Origin: Thiothrix sp.
GTDB taxonomy: Bacteria > Pseudomonadota > Gammaproteobacteria > Thiotrichales > Thiotrichaceae
Length of the DNA: 50,555 bases
Direction of reading: 5' to 3'
NCBI GenBank assembly: GCA_020442915.1
Contig: JAGRJD010000011.1
Location: 1 to 50,555, forward strand
The notes under the pieces were generated by a model, which ran no database searches, was not told the DNA's origin, and saw only the letters and a program-made list of their open reading frames with translations. This document shows, piece by piece, positions 28,867-36,697 of this stretch; within the stretch, counting starts at the first letter, position 1; the number at the start of each line of letters is the position of its first letter. A program made the position numbers and the translations under genes.

Positions 28867-29082
28867 TCAGGTGGGCGTGGTGGTCGCCAGTATCAGTTTC
28901 ACGACCAGCCAGAGTATCAGGATGAAGGCCAGGGTAACGATGCCCCCGGCGATGAAAAAATGCCAGAATTTCCCGCTCTGGAAATCACGCTCGTGATTTC
29001 TGCGACTCTGGACGCCGAGCAGGCCGGCCAGTGCGCTGCCCAGAATGGACAGGGGGTTGACTTTTTTCTCCTCCTCATTCAT
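28867..29082 (-). CDS. DUF2970 family small membrane protein
   Basis: 71-aa protein with the DUF2970 pattern NPLSILGSALAGLLGVQSRRNHERDFQ followed by a single membrane helix (FFIAGGIVTLAFILILWLVVKLIL). It starts 9 bp after the ctaB stop with an AGGA site. The family recurs near cytochrome oxidase and haem a genes in proteobacteria; function is unknown. Confidence 0.85.
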   Translation of the reverse strand: MNEEEKKVNPLSILGSALAGLLGVQSRRNHERDFQSGKFWHFFIAGGIVTLAFILILWLVVKLILATTTPT

Positions 29083-29091
29083 CGCGGTATC

Positions 29092-30003
29092 CTAGTTCAG
29101 CAGTAAATGGTGGCTCAGCAGACGCAGGTAGTGGTCCGCCAGCAGGAAGGCAAACAGGGCGGTCAGGTAGAATATCGAGTAACCAAAGGTCTGCATCGCG
29201 TACCCGTCACCTTCAGCCTGATAAAGCTTCCATGCATAATAGATAAAACCGGCCCCCAGACCCATAGCCCCGACGAGGTAAAGCATGCCGCTCATGAAAA
29301 TCAGGAAGGGCATGACACTGATGAGCACCAGCAGGATGGTGTACAGCAGGATGTGCAGTTTGGTGAAGGCGATGCCGTGCGTGACCGGCAGCATGGGAAG
29401 GCCGACATTGGCATATTCCCGCTGGCGCCTGATGGCCAGTGCCCAGAAATGCGGCGGGGTCCAGACAAAGATGATCAGGAACAGCAGCAGGGCCTCGGTG
29501 GTGAGGTCGCCGGTAATCGCGGTCCAGCCCAGTACCGGCGGGGCGGCTCCTGCGGCACCGCCGATCACGATGTTCTGGGGGGTGCTGCGCTTGAGGAACA
29601 GGGTATAGATGATGGCGTAGCCGACCATGGACGCCAGCGTGAGCAGGGCGGTCAGGGTGTTGACGAAGGTCAGCAGTATCAATGTGGACAGAATGGCCAG
29701 GGTACAGGCGAACATGACCACATTCAGGGGCGGCAGGATGCCCTGGGCCACCGGACGGCTGCGGGTGCGCTCCATGCGCTGGTCGATTTCCTCGTCAATC
29801 ACGTGGTTGAGTGCGGCACCGGCAGCAGCGGCCAGTCCGATACCGAGCAGCCCCCAGAACATCCGGTCCAGCGGCACCATGCCATCGGTGGACAGCAGCA
29901 TGCCCACAAAGGCGGTGAACAGGATCAGGTAAACCACTTTGGGCTTGCAGCATTCGTAATAGGCACCCAGCTGGCTGGGGGAAATTCGTTCGGCTATCTG
30001 CAT
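29092..30003 (-). CDS. ctaB: Protoheme IX farnesyltransferase (heme O synthase)
   Basis: UbiA-family prenyltransferase that adds a farnesyl group to haem B to give haem O. About nine membrane helices are visible. The first Asp-rich motif is NHVIDEEIDQRMERTRSRP and the second is in the loop around YANVGLPMLPVTHG, with the family segment IVFVWTPPHFWALAI. Start chosen at the ATG at 30003 after a GGA site, overlapping the DUF2244 gene by 10 bp; an in-frame GTG at 30024 is the alternative. CtaA, encoded on the plus strand 1.2 kb away, continues to haem A. Confidence 0.96.
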   Translation of the reverse strand: MQIAERISPSQLGAYYECCKPKVVYLILFTAFVGMLLSTDGMVPLDRMFWGLLGIGLAAAAGAALNHVIDEEIDQRMERTRSRPVAQGILPPLNVVMFACTLAILSTLILLTFVNTLTALLTLASMVGYAIIYTLFLKRSTPQNIVIGGAAGAAPPVLGWTAITGDLTTEALLLFLIIFVWTPPHFWALAIRRQREYANVGLPMLPVTHGIAFTKLHILLYTILLVLISVMPFLIFMSGMLYLVGAMGLGAGFIYYAWKLYQAEGDGYAMQTFGYSIFYLTALFAFLLADHYLRLLSHHLLLN

Positions 30004-30482
30004 TTCGGTTCCAGGTTGAGCCACTCGGGTTGACGGGCTTCCATGATAGCCTCCCTGATGGCTTTGGCAAGGCTGGCACGCTCCTCGTTGTCCAGAAAGT
30101 CTGCCAGCCGGATCCAGTTGCCATGAGTGCCGATCAGCAGGCTGGACTGGTACCAGGGGTGAGGGTCCTGACGCAGGTCCACCCTGACCCAGTGAACCGG
30201 AAAGGACCAGGACCGGGGATGGCGCTTTTCCTCATGCAGGACGGTCAGTGAATGCCGGTCCACGATGACCCGTTCCGTGATCCGGCACTGCTGGCCGACC
30301 CGGTTGAAGGCGTATATCAGCAGCAGCAGGTCAACCCCCATGAATGGGGCCACCAGCCACAGGCCCCTGCTGGCCAGTAGCAGGGTGATGGCCAGCATGA
30401 TCAGGCCGATGATCCACAGAAAGCTGTTTTTACTGTCGGTTGTCAGCGAACAGTTGGGCTGGATCACAAACTCTCTTGGCAC
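29994..30482 (-). CDS. DUF2244 integral membrane protein
   Basis: Protein with two central membrane helices (SFLWIIGLIMLAITLLLASRGLWLVAPFMGVDLLLLIYAF) and a C-terminal cytoplasmic domain (VIVDRHSLTVLHEE...WVRVDLRQDP). This matches DUF2244 proteins that adjoin oxidase genes in alpha- and gammaproteobacteria. The start is uncertain: a GTG at 30482 gives MPREFVIQPNCSL, with GGAG 10 nt upstream; a GTG at 30542 would add 20 residues. The 3' end overlaps ctaB. Function unknown; a role in oxidase biogenesis is inferred from context only. Confidence 0.82.
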   Translation of the reverse strand: MPREFVIQPNCSLTTDSKNSFLWIIGLIMLAITLLLASRGLWLVAPFMGVDLLLLIYAFNRVGQQCRITERVIVDRHSLTVLHEEKRHPRSWSFPVHWVRVDLRQDPHPWYQSSLLIGTHGNWIRLADFLDNEERASLAKAIREAIMEARQPEWLNLEPKCR

Positions 30483-30678
30483 GATCAGGCAGCTCCATGT
30501 CAGGGGGTGGGAACGTCGGTCGGATCCTTCCCATGTAACCACAGAAGCCGAAGCGGTTCAACCGGCGGGAAGAGGGAGCCGGGTAAGAAGGCGGAATGCG
30601 GGATTCATTTGTAATTGGGGCCGGATTTGTTTATAACGGCGCACTTGAGTGATTCGGGGATCGTCCCGGTGGAGCCGC

Positions 30679-31194
30679 ATGATGAAGGGTGAGGAAAAAC
30701 AGCGCCGCTGGTTGCCCAGACTGATACAGGGACTGGTATTGCTGCTGGTTTTCGGACTGGGTCTGGGGTATTCCGTTTACAGCCGGCCCGAGACCATCCA
30801 GGCGGTGGAACTGCCCACCCTCGGCGGGGATCGGGTCCGGGTTCCGGATGAGCGCCTGACTTGGGTCAATATCTGGTCGGTCTCCTGTCCGCCCTGCATG
30901 GAGGAAATGCCCTACCTTGACCGCCTGAGTGGTGAGTACGCCGGTCGGGCCAGGATTCTGGGGGTGTCGGTCAATTATGATCCACCCAATGTGGTTGATG
31001 ACATTCGTGAGCACCTGAAACTGTCCCTGCCGCTGGCACTGGATCTGGACGGGCAGCTGATAGCGCAGCTGGCACCCAAAGGACTGGTGGTGCCGAGCCA
31101 TTTTCTGCTGGATGCGAAAGGCGAGGTGCTGGCGAGCTGGAAGGGGCCTGTCAGTGAGGAAACGATCCGGCATGCGCTTGATCAGCATCTGTAA
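30679..31194 (+). CDS. TlpA/ResA-like membrane-anchored thioredoxin
   Basis: 171-aa protein with an N-terminal membrane anchor (LIQGLVLLLVFGLGLGYSVY) and a periplasmic thioredoxin fold containing WSVSCPPCMEEMP, the CxxC redox site. GGAG lies just before the first of two adjacent ATGs (30679). It sits 15 bp upstream of ctaA on the same strand and probably keeps CuA cysteines or copper chaperones reduced during oxidase assembly. The exact partner is an inference. Confidence 0.88.
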   Translation: MMKGEEKQRRWLPRLIQGLVLLLVFGLGLGYSVYSRPETIQAVELPTLGGDRVRVPDERLTWVNIWSVSCPPCMEEMPYLDRLSGEYAGRARILGVSVNYDPPNVVDDIREHLKLSLPLALDLDGQLIAQLAPKGLVVPSHFLLDAKGEVLASWKGPVSEETIRHALDQHL

Positions 31195-31209
31195 GCCGGG
31201 GCCGGAAAC

Positions 31210-32241
31210 ATGAATGTGGAAAAACTGAATTTTCGACTGTTGGGCTTCACCCTGCTGCTGGCGCTGGTGGTGATCGTGCTGGGAGCCTTCACCCGTCTGT
31301 CGGATGCCGGGCTGGGGTGTCCGGACTGGCCGGGTTGCTACGGACACCTGACCGTACCGGCGGAGCAATACATTGATACCAGCCGTTTCGAGCGTCCGCT
31401 GGAGCCGCATAAGGCTTGGGCCGAGATGGTTCACCGTTACATGGCGGGTACCCTGGGACTTTTCATCCTGGCCATTTTCGTGCTGGCCCTGGTTTGGCGC
31501 CGGCACCTGTCCGGTGGGGTGCTGCTGCCGACCCTGCTGTTGGGAACCGTGGTGTTTCAGGCCCTGCTCGGGATGTGGACCGTCACCAGACTGCTGAGCC
31601 CGGTAATAGTGACTGCCCACCTGTTGGGCGGGTTTTCCACCCTGGCCCTGGTTTGGCTTTTGTGGCTGCGCAGCCGCTCTGCCCTGGTACGGGTGGATGA
31701 GCGGGGATCGGGGGAGGGCAGCCCGAATCCGGCCTTTGGTGCGGGCGTGAGGCTGGCAGCCATGCTGGGTTTGCTGCTGGTGATTGCCCAGATCGTCCTC
31801 GGCGGCTGGACCAGCACCAACTACGCGGCTGTTGCCTGTGGTGTCAGCTATCCGCTTTGCCATGGTGAACTTTGGCCGGCTGCCGATTTTTCCGAAGGTT
31901 TCTCCCTGCAACCACACCTGCAGGAAGGGGTGGATTATGAGTACGGCATTCTGGAAAATCCGGCCCGTACTGCGATCCACATGGCGCACCGCACCGGTGC
32001 CCTGGTGGTGTTCAGCTTTGTAGTGCTGCTGGTGCTGGGACTGATGCGCCGTCTGGGTGTCACCGGGCTTGGCTGCCTGCTGCCGGCCATGCTGGTGCTG
32101 GTCTGCACCCAGTTTCTGCTCGGGGTGCTGAATGTGGTGCTGGCATTGCCACTGGGGGTGGCGACTGCACATAATCTGGTGGCGGCCCTGTTGTTGCTGA
32201 GCCTGATTGCCCTTAATGACCGGGTATTCCGTACCCGCTGA
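31210..32241 (+). CDS. ctaA: Heme A synthase (COX15/CtaA)
   Basis: Oxidises the C8 methyl of haem O to the formyl group of haem A. The 343-aa protein has eight hydrophobic helices with conserved haem-ligand histidines in EMVHRYMAG, VTAHLLGGF, HMAHRTGAL and TAHNLVAALL, and the N-terminal GAFTRLSDAGLGCPDWPGCYG signature. It is co-transcribed with the TlpA-like gene and convergent with the BON-LysM gene, with that gene's terminator between. Confidence 0.97.
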   Translation: MNVEKLNFRLLGFTLLLALVVIVLGAFTRLSDAGLGCPDWPGCYGHLTVPAEQYIDTSRFERPLEPHKAWAEMVHRYMAGTLGLFILAIFVLALVWRRHLSGGVLLPTLLLGTVVFQALLGMWTVTRLLSPVIVTAHLLGGFSTLALVWLLWLRSRSALVRVDERGSGEGSPNPAFGAGVRLAAMLGLLLVIAQIVLGGWTSTNYAAVACGVSYPLCHGELWPAADFSEGFSLQPHLQEGVDYEYGILENPARTAIHMAHRTGALVVFSFVVLLVLGLMRRLGVTGLGCLLPAMLVLVCTQFLLGVLNVVLALPLGVATAHNLVAALLLLSLIALNDRVFRTR

Positions 32242-32255
32242 CCTGCCGGTGCATG

Positions 32256-32279
32256 AAAAAGCCACCCGCAAGGGGTGGC
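32256..32279 (-). terminator. Intrinsic terminator of the BON-LysM gene
   Basis: GCCACCC (32261-32267) pairs with GGGTGGC (32273-32279). Reading the minus strand, the stem is followed by TTTTT, so it terminates the minus-strand gene ending at 32308. Confidence 0.85.
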
Positions 32280-32307
32280 CTGAGATGACACGGGGAGACC
32301 CGGTTTG

Positions 32308-32769
32308 TTATTTCAGACTTTTTGGAATACGGATCTTCTGGCCGGGGAAAATTTTGTCCGGGTCTTCGATGACTTCACGGTTGGCTTCAAAAATGGCCGT
32401 GTATTTAGCACCGTTGCCATAGGCTTTTTCTGCGATTTTCCACAGGGAGTCCCCTTTTTCGATGATATAGAACTCGTCATCACCACCCAGCTGGACCTGC
32501 TGGGTTCCGGCAACCGTTGCCTCAGCCGCCTGCACTTCCTGTACGCCCATGGCGTTGCCGGCCATGAGTATGGCCTTTTCCAGTGCCTCCGGTGATTTCG
32601 CATCGCCCTTGATGGTGGCTACACCATCCTTGACGGCAACCTGCAGGTTTTCCACACCGGGGTTGGCTTTTGCAATATGCTCCTGCAGTTTGGCAGAGGC
32701 TTTCTGGTCATCATCTTCACCACCAAAAACCTTCTTGCCGATGTTGCGTGCAAAATCAAACAGTCCCAT
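32308..32769 (-). CDS. Kbp/YgaU-like BON-LysM protein
   Basis: 153-aa cytosolic-looking protein without a signal peptide. It has a BON domain (about residues 25-90, VENLQVAVKDGVATIKGDAKS) and a C-terminal LysM domain (about 100-150, FYIIEKGDSLWKIAEKAYGNGAKYTAIFEANREVIEDPDKIFPGQKIRIP). This is the architecture of E. coli Kbp (YgaU), a K+-binding stress protein. The ATG at 32769 follows an AGGAGAG site; a longer frame from 32793 lacks one. A 24-bp inverted repeat lies upstream in the leader. Confidence 0.93.
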   Translation of the reverse strand: MGLFDFARNIGKKVFGGEDDDQKASAKLQEHIAKANPGVENLQVAVKDGVATIKGDAKSPEALEKAILMAGNAMGVQEVQAAEATVAGTQQVQLGGDDEFYIIEKGDSLWKIAEKAYGNGAKYTAIFEANREVIEDPDKIFPGQKIRIPKSLK

Positions 32770-32790
32770 TTTACTCTCCTTTCCGATTAT

Positions 32791-32814
32791 CACGTTGTTG
32801 TCAGTAGCAACGTG
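32791..32814. promoter_or_regulatory. Inverted repeat in the leader of the BON-LysM gene
   Basis: CACGTTG (32791-32797) and CAACGTG (32808-32814) with a 10-bp spacer, 22 bp upstream of the ATG. Candidate operator or leader hairpin; no regulator recognised. Confidence 0.35.
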
Positions 32815-32899
32815 CCTGATTATAGCCTGAAAAGCTGTCGGTACTACCTATTTCAGCGCTCCATTCCATTCACTTGGTAGGGATGGTGCGGACGATGGT

Positions 32900-33664
32900 T
32901 CAGGCCGGCTGGAAAAAAGTCCCGTATTTGTGAAAACGGCTTTGCCAGTAACTTTTGCGCAGGTCATCCACCAGGACCCGTCCGCCACCGGATGCGGCAT
33001 GAACAAAGCGTCCGTTGCCCAGATAGATACCGACATGGTTGACCTGATGGCCACTGGTACGGAAAAAGATCATGTCGCCGGGTTTCAGGTCATGCCGCTG
33101 GATGGTGCGGCTGGCCCTGCTCTGTTCGGCGGCGGTGCGTGGCAGCTGGATGTTCACGTTTCTGAAGCTGTAACGGGTGAAGCCGCTGCAGTCAAAGCCT
33201 TCCTTCGGGCTGTTACCGCCCCAGCGGTAGCGTACCCCCATGGAGCGCAGGGCAGCCTGGACCAGTTGCTGGCGCATCGGATTCAGCCCTGTTTTTCCGG
33301 GGGGAGCATTGCGCTGCAGGGCCGGTTGGTACACCGGTTGGTACAGGGGCGTTGATTGCATGAGCGGCACGGGATGATTGCCGGCAGGTGCCGGGTAGGC
33401 GGGCGGTGTTCTGCTGCCGGTGCCGGGTTCCCAAGGTTCCAGTTCCGGCGGCAGCAGTTGTCCCTGTGGGTAATCATTGTCTGCCTGCGGCTGATACAGC
33501 GGCTGTGACGGGCCAAGGGGATACTGGAAGGAAGCTGGCTGGAGGTATGCGCCGCCTTGGGGATCGGGATAGCCGTAGTAATCGGCCTGTGCCGGGAAAG
33601 CCAGTGCCTGCAGACCCAGAAGACCCGTCAGGACCAGCCGTTCGGGAAGTTTGTTCACGCTCAT
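32900..33664 (-). CDS. NlpC/P60 family peptidoglycan endopeptidase
   Basis: 254-aa exported protein: signal peptide (cleaved about PAQA, residue 27), a Pro/Tyr/Gln-rich spacer to about residue 128, and a C-terminal NlpC/P60 domain. The catalytic triad is visible as Cys159 (DCSGFT), His210 (NHVGIYLG) and the following His222 (FVHAAS). Expected to cut D-Glu-mDAP bonds in peptide stems, in the manner of E. coli MepH/MepS-type enzymes. The long low-complexity spacer may let it span the periplasm from the membrane. No lipobox cysteine is seen. Start supported by the signal peptide. Confidence 0.92.
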   Translation of the reverse strand: MSVNKLPERLVLTGLLGLQALAFPAQADYYGYPDPQGGAYLQPASFQYPLGPSQPLYQPQADNDYPQGQLLPPELEPWEPGTGSRTPPAYPAPAGNHPVPLMQSTPLYQPVYQPALQRNAPPGKTGLNPMRQQLVQAALRSMGVRYRWGGNSPKEGFDCSGFTRYSFRNVNIQLPRTAAEQSRASRTIQRHDLKPGDMIFFRTSGHQVNHVGIYLGNGRFVHAASGGGRVLVDDLRKSYWQSRFHKYGTFFQPA

Positions 33665-33762
33665 GCCAAAGCTCTTGTTGTTATTGTTTTATGATCTGAA
33701 ATCCAGTGTTGCTGCTGTCGGTTTGTGACGCAAGTTTTTCGGGCCGGTGGCGGGCATGAATG

Positions 33763-33787
33763 AAAAAACCGGCACTCGGGCCGGTTT
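33763..33787 (-). terminator. Intrinsic terminator of the DsrC-like gene
   Basis: AAACCGGC (33766-33773) and GCCGGTTT (33780-33787) form an 8-bp stem with a 6-nt loop; on the minus strand it is followed by a T-run (33768-33763). It closes the gene ending at 33821. Confidence 0.88.
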
Positions 33788-33820
33788 CAAGGGGAAATGT
33801 AAACGGAAAGCAGCGCCGGT

Positions 33821-34189
33821 TCAGTAGCGTGTACCGGCTCCATCATCCGACTGGTGGCCAAGATTGGGCAGGTCCGCCAGCTCGTGAATGGTACTCAGGG
33901 GGCCGTCCGGGAACAGCTGGTACAGGTAGCGGCGGCCACCCTGGCGCAGGAACTCCTGTTTCATCATGTCCGACAGTGCACGCGCATTTTCGCAGTCATC
34001 ACAGGTTTCATAGAAATCAAGTACAAAATCAATGACCTCCATGTGAGCAGTGCTCAGGGTCAGTTGCCTGGCTGCAGCGCGTCTGCGGATACCGGCATAG
34101 GTTGTACGTGTTTTCAGGATCGGCAGTGATGGGCGAAAAACCGGCAATGCTCTGGGGAACATTTCGTCAATGGTAGCTTGACCAAGCAT
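33821..34189 (-). CDS. DsrC/TusE-family protein lacking the C-terminal cysteine, with an internal CxxC
   Basis: 122-aa cytosolic protein. The central part lines up with TusE/DsrC along STAHMEVIDFVLDFYETC, then a helix with MMKQEFLRQGG, the family hallmark RYLYQLFPDGP (residues 87-97) and ending LADLP. In DsrC and TusE a cysteine near the C-terminus on a flexible arm carries the persulfide or thiol; here the tail (NLGHQSDDGAGTRY) has no cysteine. Instead CDDC sits at residues 63-66, in the loop after the DFY helix, where family members lack it. The N-terminal ~30 residues are not typical either. AGGAG precedes the ATG, and an 8-9-8 inverted repeat overlaps its likely promoter. It is monocistronic. 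TusBCD and DsrAB are not visible nearby, so sulfur relay is not assured; a regulatory or redox-sensing role is an inference. Confidence 0.8.
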   Translation of the reverse strand: MLGQATIDEMFPRALPVFRPSLPILKTRTTYAGIRRRAAARQLTLSTAHMEVIDFVLDFYETCDDCENARALSDMMKQEFLRQGGRRYLYQLFPDGPLSTIHELADLPNLGHQSDDGAGTRY

Positions 34190-34212
34190 GATGGGACTCC
34201 TGCGTGCTGGAC

Positions 34213-34237
34213 TTCAGGCACTTAAAATATGCCTGAA
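34213..34237. promoter_or_regulatory. 8-9-8 inverted repeat over the DsrC-like gene promoter
   Basis: TTCAGGCA (34213-34220) and TGCCTGAA (34230-34237) are a perfect inverted repeat 24 bp upstream of the start. On the minus strand its spacer contains TATTTTAAG, a plausible -10, with TTGGAA 15-17 bp further upstream. A repressor bound here would block transcription. Confidence 0.5.
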
Positions 34238-34297
34238 TAGGTATTTCCAATAATGTTAATATCCCAAAGGTAATAGATTGTAGCTGGCCAGTCAAGT

Positions 34298-35701
34298 TCA
34301 TACCCCGCCATTTTGTCCCGGCTCTTTCCGGGGGGAAGCATCAAAGGCAGGCGGGGTGTGGGTTCGGCGCTGTCCCAGTATGGCAAACCGCAATCCCAGA
34401 CTGACCCCGGCACTGCAAAGCCCCAGCACCAGCCCGACCCAGAGCCCATCCGGCCCCATGCCACCCCGCAGACTCAGCCACAGGCCGCAACCGATGCCGA
34501 TCACCCAGTAACAGAACACCGTCATCAGCATTGGTATGCGGGTATCCTTGTAACCGCGCAGTGCCCCCATGGCGCTGACCTGCAGGCCGTCGAAAATCTG
34601 GAAGATAGCCGCAAACATCAGAAAATGTGCCGCCAGCAGTACCACCTGCGGATTCGGGGTATAGAGTCCGGCCAGAACGCTGCGCCCGTTCCACAGCAAC
34701 AGGGCGGAGACCATCATGAAACCGACACAGGTGATGATGCCCAACTGGCCGCGCCGGTAGGCCTGATACCGCTCACCGGCTCCGATGGCACGTCCGACCC
34801 GAACCGTGAGTGCCATGGCAATTCCCAGCGGCACCATGAAGGTGAGTGATGAAATATTGAGTGCAATTTGGTGCCCGGCGGTGACATCGACCCCGAAATG
34901 GCCCATCAGCATGGCCATGGTGGTGAACATGCCGACCTCCATGGCAATGCCAAGCATGATGGGGGTGCCGAGGGTGACAATGGCGCGGATATGCGGCCAG
35001 TCCGGAGCGGTCATGCGCCGGGCCAGATCGTAGTCACGGTAACGGGGCATGTGCAGGGTCCACAGGGTCAGGACCACAAAGCCGATAGACTGGGAAAGGC
35101 CGGTGGCCAGCGCGGCGCCGGCTGCCCCCATGGCGGGAAAACCACCATGGCCGAACATGAACAGGTAGTTGCCGAGAATGTTGAGTGGCAGCAGTGCCAG
35201 CTGGACCCAGAGCATGGGCATGGTATTGCCCATGGCATCATTGAAGGCGCGTGGTACCAGGTACAGGCATGAAAACGGCAGGCTCCAGCAGATCCCGTAC
35301 AGGTAGTGCCGCACCTCGGGAATGAGGCCGGCCTCAATACCGGACCAGGGCAGCAGCAGGGCGGTCAGCAGCATGAGCATGACCAGCAGCCCGCCCATGA
35401 TCAATGCCACCCAGATACCCTGACGCAGCTCTTCCCGGATCAGGTGAGGCTGGCTGGCACCGATGTGCTGGGAGATGACCGGTGGAAGTGCCAGCAGCAT
35501 GCCGACCCCGCACAGCATGGCGAAATGCCAGATGCTGGACCCGAGCGCAATTGCTGCCAGGGTCAGCGCACTGATGCGCCCGGCCATCAGCGTATCCACA
35601 ACGCCCATGCCGACCTGCAGCAGCTGGGCGGCAATAATGGGCAGGGCAATCATCAGCAGCTGGCGCAGTTCGGAGCGCCACAGAAACGGGGGGCTTGTCA
35701 T
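34298..35701 (-). CDS. MATE family efflux transporter (NorM/MdtK-like)
   Basis: 467-aa inner-membrane protein with about twelve helices arranged in two repeats. The N-terminal repeat has LMIALPIIAAQLLQVGMGVVDTLMAGRIS, the typical NorM entry. Expected to export cationic drugs or metabolites using Na+ or H+ gradients. The ATG at 35701 has a poor ribosome site; a TTG at 35725 is an in-frame alternative. It is downstream of the MxaL-like gene on the same strand, with a hairpin between, so partial read-through from that operon is possible. Confidence 0.93.
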   Translation of the reverse strand: MTSPPFLWRSELRQLLMIALPIIAAQLLQVGMGVVDTLMAGRISALTLAAIALGSSIWHFAMLCGVGMLLALPPVISQHIGASQPHLIREELRQGIWVALIMGGLLVMLMLLTALLLPWSGIEAGLIPEVRHYLYGICWSLPFSCLYLVPRAFNDAMGNTMPMLWVQLALLPLNILGNYLFMFGHGGFPAMGAAGAALATGLSQSIGFVVLTLWTLHMPRYRDYDLARRMTAPDWPHIRAIVTLGTPIMLGIAMEVGMFTTMAMLMGHFGVDVTAGHQIALNISSLTFMVPLGIAMALTVRVGRAIGAGERYQAYRRGQLGIITCVGFMMVSALLLWNGRSVLAGLYTPNPQVVLLAAHFLMFAAIFQIFDGLQVSAMGALRGYKDTRIPMLMTVFCYWVIGIGCGLWLSLRGGMGPDGLWVGLVLGLCSAGVSLGLRFAILGQRRTHTPPAFDASPRKEPGQNGGV

Positions 35702-35757
35702 GGTGTCAGGTTCTGGCAAAGTCAAAGGCGCATGGTAGGAGATGTGCGGGGCCGGTG

Positions 35758-35781
35758 CCAGTACGGAATGCCCCGTACTGG
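35758..35781. terminator. Hairpin between the MxaL-like and MATE genes
   Basis: CCAGTACGG (35758-35766) and CCGTACTGG (35773-35781) make a perfect 9-bp stem with a 6-nt loop just past the MxaL-like stop codon. T-rich sequence lies on the plus-strand side only, so on the coding (minus) strand it may be a weak terminator or a transcript-stabilising hairpin. Confidence 0.5.
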
Positions 35782-35788
35782 TGCATTT

Positions 35789-36697
35789 TTAGTGCAGGTG
35801 GGCGGGTTGCCTGTTGCTGCGTTGCGGGGAGGGCCAGCCGGACAGCAGCACCAGCACCAGGGCCAGGCCACCGAACAGCCAGCGCATGTCGGTGCTGATG
35901 GTACGCGTGGTGGCCAGTTCAGGGGCCAGCAGCCAGCGTCCGAGCTGCTCCGGCTGCTGCAGGTGGCGGTAGCTCAGGCCGGTGATGACAGCGAAACGCT
36001 GCAGGCGGGCCTGATCCAGACGGGACAGGTACAGGTGCGACTGCACGGCATTCAGGCCGCCGCTGTTGTTGAGCGCTTCCTCCCGGGTCCAGTAGCCGCT
36101 GATGCTGTTGTCGGGTGCAAGGTGGGGGACCGGTGTCGGAATTTCATTGCCGGTACCGATGATGAAGCCGCCCGGCTGGCCCGGTGCCCCCATGAATGCC
36201 GGTTCACGCGCCGGGTCTGCCGGCGGACTCTGATCACCATCGGTGAGAAACACCAGTGCCGGCGGGTCAGCGGACTCGTTCATGAGTTCCAGGGCCGCAT
36301 ACAGGCCGTACTGGATCTGGCTGTCATTGGCCCAGGCCATGCGCCAGTCGATATGCGTCAGTACATCGGCGATGATGGCATAATGCCGACAGACCTCCAG
36401 CGGCTGGAACAGCTGATAGGTATTGTTGGCGGTGTAAAGCCCGAGCCCCACCCGTGAGCCGCAGGGCAGCTGGGTGAGGGCGCTGCGCACCGCCTGTCTG
36501 GCCATGGTCAGGCGGTCGGTGAGGGTGCCGTTGAGGCGGTAGTCGCGGGTGTTCATGCTCTGGGTGATATCGAGGATGAAACTGTAGTTCCAGACCTTGC
36601 GTTCCAGCGGCCAGAACGGACGCAACAGCGCCAGTACCATGCACAGCAGCGCCAGCAGCAGCAACAGGCTGCTCCGGTAACGTCCCGGCATCCGCAT
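35789..36697 (-). CDS. MxaL-like von Willebrand factor A membrane protein
   Basis: 302-aa protein with an N-terminal anchor (SSLLLLLALLCMVLALL), a vWA domain and a C-terminal membrane helix (WLFGGLALVLVLLSGW). The metal site reads DITQS (43-47), the MxaL variant of DxSxS, and LPCGSRVGLGLYTANNTYQLFQPLEVCRHY plus HIDWRMAWANDSQI are MxaL hallmarks. In methylotrophs MxaL is needed, with MxaA/C/K/S, to insert calcium into methanol dehydrogenase. It overlaps the MxaK-like gene by 4 bp with GGAGG before the ATG. No mxaF/xoxF dehydrogenase is in the window, so its client is unknown. Confidence 0.82.
   Translation of the reverse strand: MRMPGRYRSSLLLLLALLCMVLALLRPFWPLERKVWNYSFILDITQSMNTRDYRLNGTLTDRLTMARQAVRSALTQLPCGSRVGLGLYTANNTYQLFQPLEVCRHYAIIADVLTHIDWRMAWANDSQIQYGLYAALELMNESADPPALVFLTDGDQSPPADPAREPAFMGAPGQPGGFIIGTGNEIPTPVPHLAPDNSISGYWTREEALNNSGGLNAVQSHLYLSRLDQARLQRFAVITGLSYRHLQQPEQLGRWLLAPELATTRTISTDMRWLFGGLALVLVLLSGWPSPQRSNRQPAHLH

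Noticed and set aside
30631..32271. 546-codon frame antisense to the TlpA-like gene and ctaA
   Set aside because: Both sense genes are unmistakable; the antisense product is Gln/His-rich without domains.
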